NCBI RefSeq assembly: GCF_019458025.1
Contig: NZ_JAHZUY010000002.1
Span: 62,001 to 126,000, forward strand
Direction: 5' to 3'
Source: Caldovatus aquaticus
Lineage (GTDB): Bacteria > Pseudomonadota > Alphaproteobacteria > Acetobacterales > Acetobacteraceae
Length of the DNA: 64,000 nucleotides
Shown: piece after piece, positions 9,633-17,972 of the stretch
Layout: every line of letters begins with the position of its first letter
How positions within the stretch are numbered: position 1 is the first letter of the stretch
The notes under the pieces: generated by a model
What the model was told of the DNA's origin: nothing
The model's database searches: none
Seen by the model: only the letters and a program-made list of their open reading frames with translations
Program-made: the position numbers and the translations under genes

Positions 9633-10823
9633 GTGCGGGGCCGCGCCGCCGCCCTCCCCCCGGCCGGGCGCCCCCCCGCCGAAGCGCTCGCCCGGCTGCG
9701 CCTCGCGCGCACCGAGGGCGTCGGACCGCAGACCTGGCGCCGCGCCCTGGCCCGCTTCGGCTCCGCCGAGGCCGCGCTCGCCGCCCTGCCCCGCTACCCG
9801 GCGCCGCGCGGCGGCCCGCCGCTGCGGCCGCCGCCCGAGGCCGAGGCCGCGCGCGAGTGGGAGGCCCTGGCGCGGCTCGGCGGCCGCTTCCTCTTCCTCG
9901 GCGATCCCGGCTATCCGCCGCTGCTGGCGCTGGCCGAGGACGCCCCGCCCGTCCTCGCCGTGCTCGGCGACGCGGCGGCGCTCGCCGCCCCCCAGGTCGC
10001 CGTCGTCGGCGCGCGCAACGCCTCCGCCGCCGGGCGGCGCATCGCCGAGGAGCTGGCCGAGGGTCTCGCCCGTGCCGGCGTGGTCGTCACCTCCGGCCTC
10101 GCGCGCGGCATTGACGCGGCGGCGCACGAGGGGGCGCTGCGCGGCGGGCGCACCGTCGCCGTCGTCGCCGGCGGGCTCGACCAGCCCTACCCGCCCGAGC
10201 ACGCCGCCCTGCAGGCCCGCATCGCCGCGGCCGGCGCGGTGGTGTCGGAGGCGCCGCTCGGCACCGCCCCCCAGGCCCGCCATTTCCCGCGCCGCAACCG
10301 CATCGTCGCCGGCCTCGCGCTCGGCGTGGTGGTGGTGGAGGCGGCGCTGCGCTCCGGCAGCCTCATCACCGCCCGCCTGGCGCTGGAGGCGGGGCGCGAG
10401 CTGTTCGCCGTGCCCGGCTCGCCGCTCGATCCGCGCTGCCGGGGCGCCAACGACCTGATCCGCCAGGGCGCGCACCTCGTCGAGACCGTCGAGGACATCC
10501 TGCCCCACCTGCCCGACGCCCCCCGCGACGGCCCGCTCTTCCGCCTCGCCGCCCCGCCGCCGGAGGCGCCGCAGAAGCCGGAGGAGCCCGGGGCGGTCCC
10601 GCCGCCGCCCGCCCCCAGGCCGGGGGAGATCGACCAGGTCCTTGATCTCATTGGACATTCACCCGTGGCGGTTGACGAGCTTGCCCGCCGCTGCCACCTC
10701 TCGGCATCGGCGCTGCAGGCGATCCTGCTGGAGCTCGAGCTCCAGGGCCGGATCGAATCCCTCCCCGGCGCCCGGGTCGCCCGCACCGGACCGGCCCGGA
10801 ACGAACCGATGGGATCGGCGTAA
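9633..10823 (+). CDS. dprA: DNA-processing protein DprA
   Basis: 396 aa. Loads RecA on incoming single-stranded DNA in transformation. An N-terminal helix-hairpin-like segment (ARTEGVGPQTWRRAL) precedes the Rossmann core: VAVVGARNASAAGRRIAEELA, the SGLARGIDAAAHEGAL motif, AVVAGGLDQPYPPEHAAL, RHFPRRNRIVAGL and SGSLITARLALEAGRELFAVPG. After a Pro-rich linker, the last 70 residues form a winged-helix DprA C-terminal domain (DLIGHSPVAVDELAR). The GTG start is supported by AAAGGGG 10 bases upstream and by tight packing behind plsY. Confidence 0.95.
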   Translation: MRGRAAALPPAGRPPAEALARLRLARTEGVGPQTWRRALARFGSAEAALAALPRYPAPRGGPPLRPPPEAEAAREWEALARLGGRFLFLGDPGYPPLLALAEDAPPVLAVLGDAAALAAPQVAVVGARNASAAGRRIAEELAEGLARAGVVVTSGLARGIDAAAHEGALRGGRTVAVVAGGLDQPYPPEHAALQARIAAAGAVVSEAPLGTAPQARHFPRRNRIVAGLALGVVVVEAALRSGSLITARLALEAGRELFAVPGSPLDPRCRGANDLIRQGAHLVETVEDILPHLPDAPRDGPLFRLAAPPPEAPQKPEEPGAVPPPPAPRPGEIDQVLDLIGHSPVAVDELARRCHLSASALQAILLELELQGRIESLPGARVARTGPARNEPMGSA

Positions 10824-10833
10824 GAACCCCTCC

Positions 10834-13653
10834 ATGCCAGACGTCGTCGTCGTCGAATCGCCCGCCAAGGCGAAGACCATCAACAAGTATCTCGGCCGCG
10901 ACGTCACCGTCCTGGCGAGCCTCGGCCATGTCCGCGACCTGCCCGCCCGGGACGGCTCGGTCCGCCCGGAGGAGGACTTCGCCATGGACTGGGAGGCGGA
11001 GGCGCGCGGCGAACGCCAGGTGAACGAGATCGCCAGGGCGCTGCGCGGCGCGCGGCGGCTCTACCTCGCCACCGACCCCGACCGCGAGGGCGAGGCGATC
11101 TCCTGGCACGTCAAGGAGATGCTGGCGAGCAAGGGGGCGCTCAAGGACGTCGAGGTCCGCCGCATCACCTTCAACGAGATCACCAAGCGCGCCGTGCAGC
11201 AGGCGTTCGCGAACCCGCGCGACCTCGACCGGCCGCTGATCGACGCCTACCTCGCGCGCCGCGCCCTCGACTACCTGGTGGGCTTCACCCTCTCGCCGGT
11301 GCTCTGGCGCAAGCTGCCCGGCAGCCGCAGCGCGGGCCGCGTGCAGTCGGTCGCGCTGCGGCTGATCTGCGAGCGCGAGGCCGAGATCGAGGCCTTCCGC
11401 CCGCGCGAGTACTGGACGGTGGAGGCGCGCTTCACCACCCCGCGCGGCGCCTCCTTCACCGCGCGGCTGACGCATCTCGACGGCCGCCGGCTCGAGCAGT
11501 TCGACCTGCCGGACGAGGCGGCGGCGATGCGCGCCAAGGCGGCGGTCGAGGCCGGCGCGTTCTCGGTCCTCTCGATCGAGAGGAAGCGCGTCCGGCGCAA
11601 CCCGCCGCCGCCCTTCACCACCTCGACCCTGCAGCAGGAGGCGGCGCGCAAGCTCGGCTTCCACGCCCAGCAGACCATGCGCGTCGCGCAGCAGCTCTAC
11701 GAGGGGGTGGACATCGGCGGCGAGGCGGTCGGCCTCATCACCTACATGCGCACCGACGGCGTGCAGATGGCGCGCGAGGCGGTGTTCGCCATCCGCGACC
11801 ACATCCGCGAAAGCTTCGGCCCCGACTACCTCCCGGGCGCCCCGCGCGAGTACACGAGCCGCGCCAAGAACGCGCAGGAGGCGCACGAGGCGATCCGCCC
11901 GACCGACGTCGCGCGCCGGCCGGAGGATGTCGCGCCCTACCTCAGCGACCAGCAGCGCCGGCTCTACGAGCTGATCTGGAAGCGCGCCGTGGCGAGCCAG
12001 ATGGCCTCGGCCGAGCTCGACCAGACCACGGTCGAGATCGCCGACGAATCGGGCCGCACGCGGCTGCGCGCCACCGGCTCCGTCGTCGCCTTCGACGGCT
12101 TCCTCCGGCTCTACCGCGAGGACGTGGACGACGCGGCCGCCGCCGAGGACGAGGAGGGCCGCACCCTGCCGCCGATGGCCGAGCGCGACCCGCTGCGGCG
12201 CGGCGAGGTCACGGCGCTGCAGCACTTCACCCAGCCGCCGCCGCGCTACTCGGAGGCGAGCCTGGTGAAGAAGCTGGAGGAGCTCGGCATCGGCCGGCCC
12301 TCCACCTACGCGACCATCCTGCAGACGCTGCAGGACCGGCAGTACGTGCGGCTGGAGCGCCGGCGCTTCGTCCCGGAGGACCGCGGACGGCTCGTCACCT
12401 CCTTCCTCACGCGCTTCTTCGAGCGCTACGTGGACACCGGCTTCACCGCCGCGCTGGAGGAGCAGCTCGACGACATCTCCGGCGGCCGCGCCCACTGGAA
12501 GGAGGTGATGCGCGCCTTCTGGGAGGAGTTCTCGCGCGCGGTGGACGCCACCCGCGACCTCAAGATCAGCGACGTGATCGAGGCGCTGGACGAGGAGCTC
12601 GGCCCGCACTTCTTCCCGGCGCGCGAGGACGGCACCGACCCGCGGCTCTGCCCGGCCTGCGGCAGCGGCCGCCTCGGCCTCCGGCTCGGGCGGAGCGGCG
12701 CCTTCATCGGCTGCTCGAACTATCCGGAGTGCCGCTACACCCGTCCGCTCGCGGTCCCCGGCGCCGAGGGCGAGGCGGGCGGCGCCGCCCTCGCCGAGGG
12801 CCAGCGCGAGCTCGGCGTGGACCCGGCCAGCGGGCAGAAGGTGACGCTGCGCCGCGGCCCCTACGGCCTCTACGTCCAGCTCGGCGAGGAGACCGAGGAC
12901 GCGAAGGGCAGGAAGGTGAAGCCCCGCCGCGCCAGCCTGCCGCGCGGGATGGACCCGGACTCGCTGACCCTGGAGCGGGCGCTGGGGCTGCTCTCCCTCC
13001 CCCGGGTGGTGGGCGTCCATCCGGACACGCGCGAGGAGATCCAGGCCGGCATCGGGCGCTTCGGCCCCTACGTGAAGATGGGCCACACCTACAAGTCGCT
13101 CGACGCGGACGACGACGTGCTCACGATCGGCCTCAACCGCGCCGTGGCGCTGCTCGCCGAGGCGAAGCCGCGCGGCCGCGCGCTCGGTCCCCATCCGCGG
13201 GACGGCCAGCCGGTCGAGGTCCGGCGCGGCCGCTTCGGCCCCTTCGTCCAGCACGGGCGGATGGTGGCCTCCCTGCCGCGCGGCGTGGACTTCGACGCGG
13301 TGACGCTCGAGCAGGCCGTCGCGCTGCTCGCCGAGAAGGGCAAGGAGCTGAAGCCGAAGGGCGCGGCCGCGCGCGCCGGAGCGCGGGGCGGCGCGGCCCG
13401 TGCTGCCGCCGCGGGCGGCAACGGCGAGGCGGCGCCCGCACCGGCGGCCGCGCGGCGGAAGGCGGCGACGGCCGCCGGCGCGCGCAAGGGTGCCGCCGCC
13501 CCCGCCCCCTCCGCCCCGCCGGCCGCCAAGCCGGCAAAACGCCAGGCGGCGGCGGGCGCGACGGCGCGCCGGGGCGCGGCGGGAACGGCGAAGAAGGCCG
13601 CCGCGAAGCCCGCCGCCAGGAAGGCGCGCGCGGCGACGAAGGCGGCGCCCTGA
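10834..13653 (+). CDS. topA: DNA topoisomerase I
   Basis: 939 aa, type IA topoisomerase relaxing negative supercoils. The Toprim domain starts at residue 1 (VVVESPAKAKTINKYLG) and holds ATDPDREGEAISWH. The catalytic Tyr is residue 304 in ITYMRTDGV. One Cys4 zinc finger (CPACGSG...CSNYPEC) lies near residues 607-630. Two or three topo-C repeats follow (LRRGPYGLYVQLGEE, IGRFGPYVKMG, VRRGRFGPFVQHGR). The last 95 residues or so are an Ala/Lys/Arg/Pro-rich tail resembling histone H1-like nucleoid proteins. The start is the ATG before the conserved N-terminus. Confidence 0.97.
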   Translation: MPDVVVVESPAKAKTINKYLGRDVTVLASLGHVRDLPARDGSVRPEEDFAMDWEAEARGERQVNEIARALRGARRLYLATDPDREGEAISWHVKEMLASKGALKDVEVRRITFNEITKRAVQQAFANPRDLDRPLIDAYLARRALDYLVGFTLSPVLWRKLPGSRSAGRVQSVALRLICEREAEIEAFRPREYWTVEARFTTPRGASFTARLTHLDGRRLEQFDLPDEAAAMRAKAAVEAGAFSVLSIERKRVRRNPPPPFTTSTLQQEAARKLGFHAQQTMRVAQQLYEGVDIGGEAVGLITYMRTDGVQMAREAVFAIRDHIRESFGPDYLPGAPREYTSRAKNAQEAHEAIRPTDVARRPEDVAPYLSDQQRRLYELIWKRAVASQMASAELDQTTVEIADESGRTRLRATGSVVAFDGFLRLYREDVDDAAAAEDEEGRTLPPMAERDPLRRGEVTALQHFTQPPPRYSEASLVKKLEELGIGRPSTYATILQTLQDRQYVRLERRRFVPEDRGRLVTSFLTRFFERYVDTGFTAALEEQLDDISGGRAHWKEVMRAFWEEFSRAVDATRDLKISDVIEALDEELGPHFFPAREDGTDPRLCPACGSGRLGLRLGRSGAFIGCSNYPECRYTRPLAVPGAEGEAGGAALAEGQRELGVDPASGQKVTLRRGPYGLYVQLGEETEDAKGRKVKPRRASLPRGMDPDSLTLERALGLLSLPRVVGVHPDTREEIQAGIGRFGPYVKMGHTYKSLDADDDVLTIGLNRAVALLAEAKPRGRALGPHPRDGQPVEVRRGRFGPFVQHGRMVASLPRGVDFDAVTLEQAVALLAEKGKELKPKGAAARAGARGGAARAAAAGGNGEAAPAPAAARRKAATAAGARKGAAAPAPSAPPAAKPAKRQAAAGATARRGAAGTAKKAAAKPAARKARAATKAAP

Positions 13654-13654
13654 G

Positions 13655-16027
13655 ATGTCCCGGCGCCGCGGCCCGCCTTCCGGCAAGGAGCGGGGCGCGG
13701 GGAGCGCCGCCCCCGCGCCGGGTGCCGGGAGGGGACGCGCCGGCGCCCCGGCGCGCCGCCGGACGCCGCGCGCGGCGGCCGCCCTGCCGACGAAGGAGGA
13801 GCTCCGGCGCTTCCTCGCCGCCCAGGGGCGCCCGGTCAGGCCCGGCGAGATCGCGCGCGCCTTCGGCCTCGGCCCGCACCAGCGCGCCGCGCTGCGCGAC
13901 CTGGTCCGCGCGCTGGAGCGGGAGGGGGCCGTGGCCCCGGCCGGCCGGCGCGGTGTCGCGGTGCCGGAGGCCGTCGCGGACGCCGGCCGGCGCGCCGGCG
14001 CCGGCCGCCCCGCAGCGGACCGCCCGGCAGGCGGAGGCCGGGCGGCCCGCCTCCCGGAGATGGCCGTGGTCGAGGTCTTCGGCACCGATGCGGACGGCGA
14101 GCCGCTCGCCCGCCCGGTCGGATGGCAGGGACCGGGCCGCCCGCCGGTCGTGTTCCTGCGCCCCGAACGCCCCGGCCAGCCCGCGCTCGCGCCCGGCGAG
14201 CGCGTGCTCGCGCGGCTGCGCCGGCTCGGCGGCGACCGGTACGAGGGCCGCACCTTCAAGCGCATCGGCGGCGCCGCGCCGGCGCGCCTGCTCGGCGTGT
14301 TCGAGGAGGGGCGGATCGTCCCGACCGACCGCCGCCAGAAGGCCGAATGGATCGTCCCGCGCGGCGAGGAGGGCGGCGCGACGCCCGGCGACATCGTCCT
14401 CGCCGAGCCGCTTCCCGGCCACGGCTTCGGCCCCCGTCCGGCGCGGGTCGTGGAGGTGCTGGGGGCGGTGCACGAGCCGCGCTCGGTCTCGCTGATCTGC
14501 ATCCACGCCCACGGCATCCCCGACCTCTTCCCCGCCGAGGCGCTGCGCGAGGCGGAGAAGGCGCGCGGCGTCTCGGCGCGCGGACGCGAGGATCTGCGGC
14601 ACGTCCCGCTGGTGACCATAGACGGCGAGGACGCGCGCGACTTCGACGACGCCGTCTGGGCGGAGCCCGACCGCGACGGCGGCTGGCGCCTCCTGGTCGC
14701 GATCGCCGACGTCGCGCACTACGTCCGCCCCGGCAGCCACCTCGACCGCGAGGCCTGGGCGCGCGGCAACTCGGTCTATTTCCCCGACCGCGTCGTGCCG
14801 ATGCTGCCCGAGGCGCTGTCCAACGGATGGTGCAGCCTCCGCCCCGGCGAGGACCGCGGCTGCCTGTTCGCCGAGATGCGCTTCGACGCCGAGGGGCGGA
14901 AGACGGCCCACCGCTTCGGCCGCGGCCTCATGCGCTCCGCCGCCCGGCTGACCTACGAGCAGGTGCAGCGCGCCGCCGATGCGGGCGACGACCTCGGCCT
15001 GCCCGGCGGGACGCTGCGCCACCTCTACGGCGCCTTCCGCGCCCTGCTCGCGGCGCGCGAGCGGCGCGGCACGCTCGAGCTCGACGTGCCGGAGCGCAAG
15101 GTGGTGCTCGATCCGCGCGGCAAGGTGCTGGCGGTCGTCCCCCGCCCGCGCCTCGATTCCCACCGGCTGATCGAGGAGTTCATGATCGCGGCCAATGTCT
15201 GCGCCGCGGAGGAGCTGGAACGGCTGCGCCAGCCCTGCATGTACCGCGTCCACGACCGCCCCTCGGACGAGAAGCTGGAGGGCCTGCGGCTCTTCCTCGG
15301 CGGCTTCGGCTTCTCGCTGCCGGCCTCCGGCCGCATCCACCCGCGCGACTTCTCCGCCATCCTGCAGAAGGTCCGGGGCCGCCCGGAGGAGCGGCTGGTC
15401 CACGAGACGATCCTGCGCGGCCAGTCCCAGGCGGCCTACAGTCCCGACAACATCGGCCATTTCGGGCTCGCCCTGCCGCGCTACGCCCACTTCACCAGCC
15501 CGATCCGGCGCTACGCCGACCTCCTGGTGCATCGCGCCCTGATCCGCGGCCTGCGCCTCGGCGCCGGCGGGCTCGAGGAGACCGAGGCCGCGCGCTTCCC
15601 CGAGACCGCCGAGCACATCTCCCAGACCGAGCGCCGCGCCGCCGCCGCGGAGCGGGACGCGGTGGACCGTTACCTCGCCGCCTACATGGCGGATCGCGTC
15701 GGCGCGACGTTCGCCGCGCGGATTTCGGGGGTGACACGGTTCGGCCTCTTCGTCACGGTGGAGGAGAACGGCGCGAGCGGATTCGTCCCCCTCGCCTCCC
15801 TTCCGGACGACCGATGGTTCCACGACGAGTCCCGGCATGTGCTGACCGGGCGCAGGACCGGTCTGACCTTCGCCCTGGCGCAGCCGGTGGAGGTGCTGCT
15901 GGCGGAAGCGACGCCGCGCACCGGGGGCATGGTGTTCCACCTGCTGCAGGGCGAGCCGCGCGCCGACGCGACCGCGGCGCGGCGCCGGGGCGGCGGCCGG
16001 CGGGAGCGCAGCCGGCGCCACGGCTGA
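13655..16027 (+). CDS. rnr: Ribonuclease R
   Basis: 790 aa, a 3'-5' exoribonuclease that degrades structured RNA. The N-terminal 45 residues are basic and Ala/Gly-rich, followed by a winged-helix region (LPTKEELRRFLAAQGRPV). The RNB catalytic centre DGEDARDFDDAVWAE is near residues 324-337, with YRVHDRPSDEKL, GLALPRYAHFTSPIRRYADL (20 residues, diagnostic) and an S1 RNA-binding domain from about residue 680 (RISGVTRFGLFVTVEENGAS). The ATG begins one base after the topA TGA. The final residues are Arg-rich. Confidence 0.96.
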   Translation: MSRRRGPPSGKERGAGSAAPAPGAGRGRAGAPARRRTPRAAAALPTKEELRRFLAAQGRPVRPGEIARAFGLGPHQRAALRDLVRALEREGAVAPAGRRGVAVPEAVADAGRRAGAGRPAADRPAGGGRAARLPEMAVVEVFGTDADGEPLARPVGWQGPGRPPVVFLRPERPGQPALAPGERVLARLRRLGGDRYEGRTFKRIGGAAPARLLGVFEEGRIVPTDRRQKAEWIVPRGEEGGATPGDIVLAEPLPGHGFGPRPARVVEVLGAVHEPRSVSLICIHAHGIPDLFPAEALREAEKARGVSARGREDLRHVPLVTIDGEDARDFDDAVWAEPDRDGGWRLLVAIADVAHYVRPGSHLDREAWARGNSVYFPDRVVPMLPEALSNGWCSLRPGEDRGCLFAEMRFDAEGRKTAHRFGRGLMRSAARLTYEQVQRAADAGDDLGLPGGTLRHLYGAFRALLAARERRGTLELDVPERKVVLDPRGKVLAVVPRPRLDSHRLIEEFMIAANVCAAEELERLRQPCMYRVHDRPSDEKLEGLRLFLGGFGFSLPASGRIHPRDFSAILQKVRGRPEERLVHETILRGQSQAAYSPDNIGHFGLALPRYAHFTSPIRRYADLLVHRALIRGLRLGAGGLEETEAARFPETAEHISQTERRAAAAERDAVDRYLAAYMADRVGATFAARISGVTRFGLFVTVEENGASGFVPLASLPDDRWFHDESRHVLTGRRTGLTFALAQPVEVLLAEATPRTGGMVFHLLQGEPRADATAARRRGGGRRERSRRHG

Positions 16028-16143
16028 TCCGGGGCACCGGCGGACACGCCGCCGCCGCGCCGGACGGCCGCGGCGCGTGCGGCGCGTCCGCTCCCCCGCA
16101 CGACCGGCGGCGCGGCGGCGCCGGCTCCGTCCTTCTCGCACTG

Positions 16144-17697
16144 GTGCTGGCCCTGGCCGTGCTCGCCGCGCCGCCCGCCGGCACGCCCGCCCGCGCGCAG
16201 GAATTCCCCCGCTCCGCCATCGAGGCCGTCCTCGCCGCCGCCTTCGAGGCGGTGCTGGAACGGCACCTCGAGCCGGTGGCGCCGTCCGATCTCGGCCTCT
16301 GGAGCCTGCGTGGCCTGAGCGCGCTCGAACCCGCGCTGCTGGTCGAGCTGGGCGACGGCGCGTTCCGCCTGCTGCCGGCGGCCGCGCGCGCCGGCCCGCC
16401 GCTCGCCGCGCAGCGCCTCCCGCCTGCCGTCCTCCATCCGCCCGCCGCGGCGCCGCCGGCGACGACCGCGGCCGCCCTCGTCGCCACGGCGGTTCCGCTG
16501 CTCGAGGCCGCGTGGGCCGCCTCGCCCGCCCTCCGCCACGCCGGCGCCGAGGGCGTGCTGCGGGCGATGTTCGAGGAGCTGTTCAACTACCTCGATCCCT
16601 ACAGCCGCTACGTCACCGCGGCCGAGGCGCAGGCGGCGCGGGAGCGGCGGATCGGCCATGCCGGACTCGGACTGCGCCTGGCTGCCGGACGCGACGGGAC
16701 GGTGCGGATTGCGGCGGTTGCGCCCGGCGGGCCGGCGGCGCGCGCCGGGCTCCGCGCCGGCGACCGCCTGCTCGCGATCGAGGGCGAGCCGGTTTCCGGC
16801 GGCGACCTCGGGGACGCGGCGGCGCGGCTCGAAGGGCCGGAGAACAGCCTGGTGACGCTGCTGGTCGCGCGCGGCAACCGGCGGCGCGAGGTGCTGCTGG
16901 TGCGCAGCCCCGTGCCGCCGGAGACGGTCTTCGTCGAACGGCGCGACGACATCCTCTGGCTCCGCCTCTCGGGCTTCCTGCACGCCACCGCCGAGCGGCT
17001 CGCGACGGCGCTCGCCGATGCCTTCGGGCCGCACGCGCGCAACCCGCCGCGGGGCGTCGTGCTCGACCTGCGCGGCAACCGGGGCGGGCTGCTCACCCAG
17101 GCGGTGGCGGTGGCGGACCTGTTCCTCGCCGGCGGCACGATCCTGCGCACCGACGGACGGCACCCGGAGGCGCGGCGGATCTACCTCGCCCACGGGCAGG
17201 AACTCGCGGCCGGGCGCCCGGTCGTGGTGCTGGTGGACGGCCGCTCGGCCTCCGCCTCGGAGGTGGTGGCGGCCGCGCTCGCGGACCACGGGCGCGCCGC
17301 GGTGGTGGGCAGCACGACCATGGGCAAGGGGCTGGTGCAGCTCCTCGTGCCGCTGCCGGACGGCGGGGAGCTGCTGCTGAGCTGGTCGCGCCTGATCGCG
17401 CCGCGCGGCTGGCCGATCCAGGGCCTCGGCGTGATGCCCGGGGTCTGCACCAGCCTCGGGGCGGAAGCGACGGAGCGCGCGCTGGCGCGCCTGATGGCCC
17501 CCGACGGCGCGGCACCGATGGCCGCGGTGCTGGCGCGGCATGCGCGGGCGCGCGTGCCGGTTCCGGCCGAGGAGGTCGCGGCGCTGCGCAACGCCTGCCC
17601 GCCTGCGGAGGGGCGCGAGGCCGACCGCGCCGTTGCCCGGCTGCTCCTCGATCACCCGCGGGCGTGGCGCGCGGTGGCGGCGGCGGGCGCGCCGTGA
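16144..17697 (+). CDS. S41 (C-terminal processing) serine peptidase
   Basis: 517 aa from the first conventional in-frame start, a GTG. Residues ALAVLAAPPAGTPARAQ look like the end of a Sec signal peptide, so this is an exported CtpA-like protease. A helical region with EELFNYLDPYSRYVT precedes a PDZ domain (VAPGGPAARAGLRAGDRLLAIEG). The catalytic domain has LDLRGNRGGLL, nucleophile Ser370 in SASASEVV and Lys395 in MGKGLVQ. The spacing of 25 residues matches E. coli Tsp Ser430-Lys455. The basic n-region of the signal (RRRGGAG) lies upstream of the GTG, so the true start is probably earlier; a CTG at 16024 overlaps the rnr stop by 3 bases. Confidence 0.82.
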   Translation: MLALAVLAAPPAGTPARAQEFPRSAIEAVLAAAFEAVLERHLEPVAPSDLGLWSLRGLSALEPALLVELGDGAFRLLPAAARAGPPLAAQRLPPAVLHPPAAAPPATTAAALVATAVPLLEAAWAASPALRHAGAEGVLRAMFEELFNYLDPYSRYVTAAEAQAARERRIGHAGLGLRLAAGRDGTVRIAAVAPGGPAARAGLRAGDRLLAIEGEPVSGGDLGDAAARLEGPENSLVTLLVARGNRRREVLLVRSPVPPETVFVERRDDILWLRLSGFLHATAERLATALADAFGPHARNPPRGVVLDLRGNRGGLLTQAVAVADLFLAGGTILRTDGRHPEARRIYLAHGQELAAGRPVVVLVDGRSASASEVVAAALADHGRAAVVGSTTMGKGLVQLLVPLPDGGELLLSWSRLIAPRGWPIQGLGVMPGVCTSLGAEATERALARLMAPDGAAPMAAVLARHARARVPVPAEEVAALRNACPPAEGREADRAVARLLLDHPRAWRAVAAAGAP

Positions 17698-17722
17698 CCG
17701 GCGCGGGCGCGGCGCGCGGCGC

Positions 17723-17750
17723 TTGACGCCGGGGGCGGGGGGGCTACTGT
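17723..17750 (+). promoter_or_regulatory. Sigma-70 promoter of rpmG
   Basis: TTGACG (17723-17728), a 16-base spacer and TACTGT (17745-17750) give a good match to the housekeeping consensus, about 55 bases before the rpmG ATG. The -35 hexamer resembles those proposed for rplU and rpsL in this window. Confidence 0.65.
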
Positions 17751-17804
17751 CCGCCGCGCGCGCCGCGCGCCCGGCGGGCGAACCGCGGCAGACGGAGTTC
17801 CGCC

Positions 17805-17972
17805 ATGGCCAAGTCGAACACCATCCTGATCCGGCTCGTCAGCAGCGCCGACACCGGCTATTTCTACGTGACCAAGAAGAACACCAAGAACACGACCGCG
17901 AAGCTCGAGCTGCGGAAGTACGATCCGGTCGTCCGCAAGCACGTCATCTTCCGCGAGGCGAAGATCAAGTAA
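17805..17972 (+). CDS. rpmG: 50S ribosomal protein L33
   Basis: 55 aa; bL33 of the large subunit near the E-site. The sequence begins [20 protein letters not shown] and continues [21 protein letters not shown]; it ends in REAKIK. It lacks the CxxC pairs of zinc-type L33, so it is the C-minus form common in proteobacteria. The length equals the family norm. A promoter lies just upstream. The TAA overlaps the stop region of the convergent pleD gene by 8 bases, so there is no room for a private terminator. Confidence 0.97.
   Translation: MAKSNTILIRLVSSADTGYFYVTKKNTKNTTAKLELRKYDPVVRKHVIFREAKIK

Noticed and set aside
10648-14619. A 1323-codon open frame opposite dprA, topA and rnr
   Set aside because: It crosses gene boundaries, is compositionally a mirror of topA/rnr codons and shows no domain signature; treated as a shadow.
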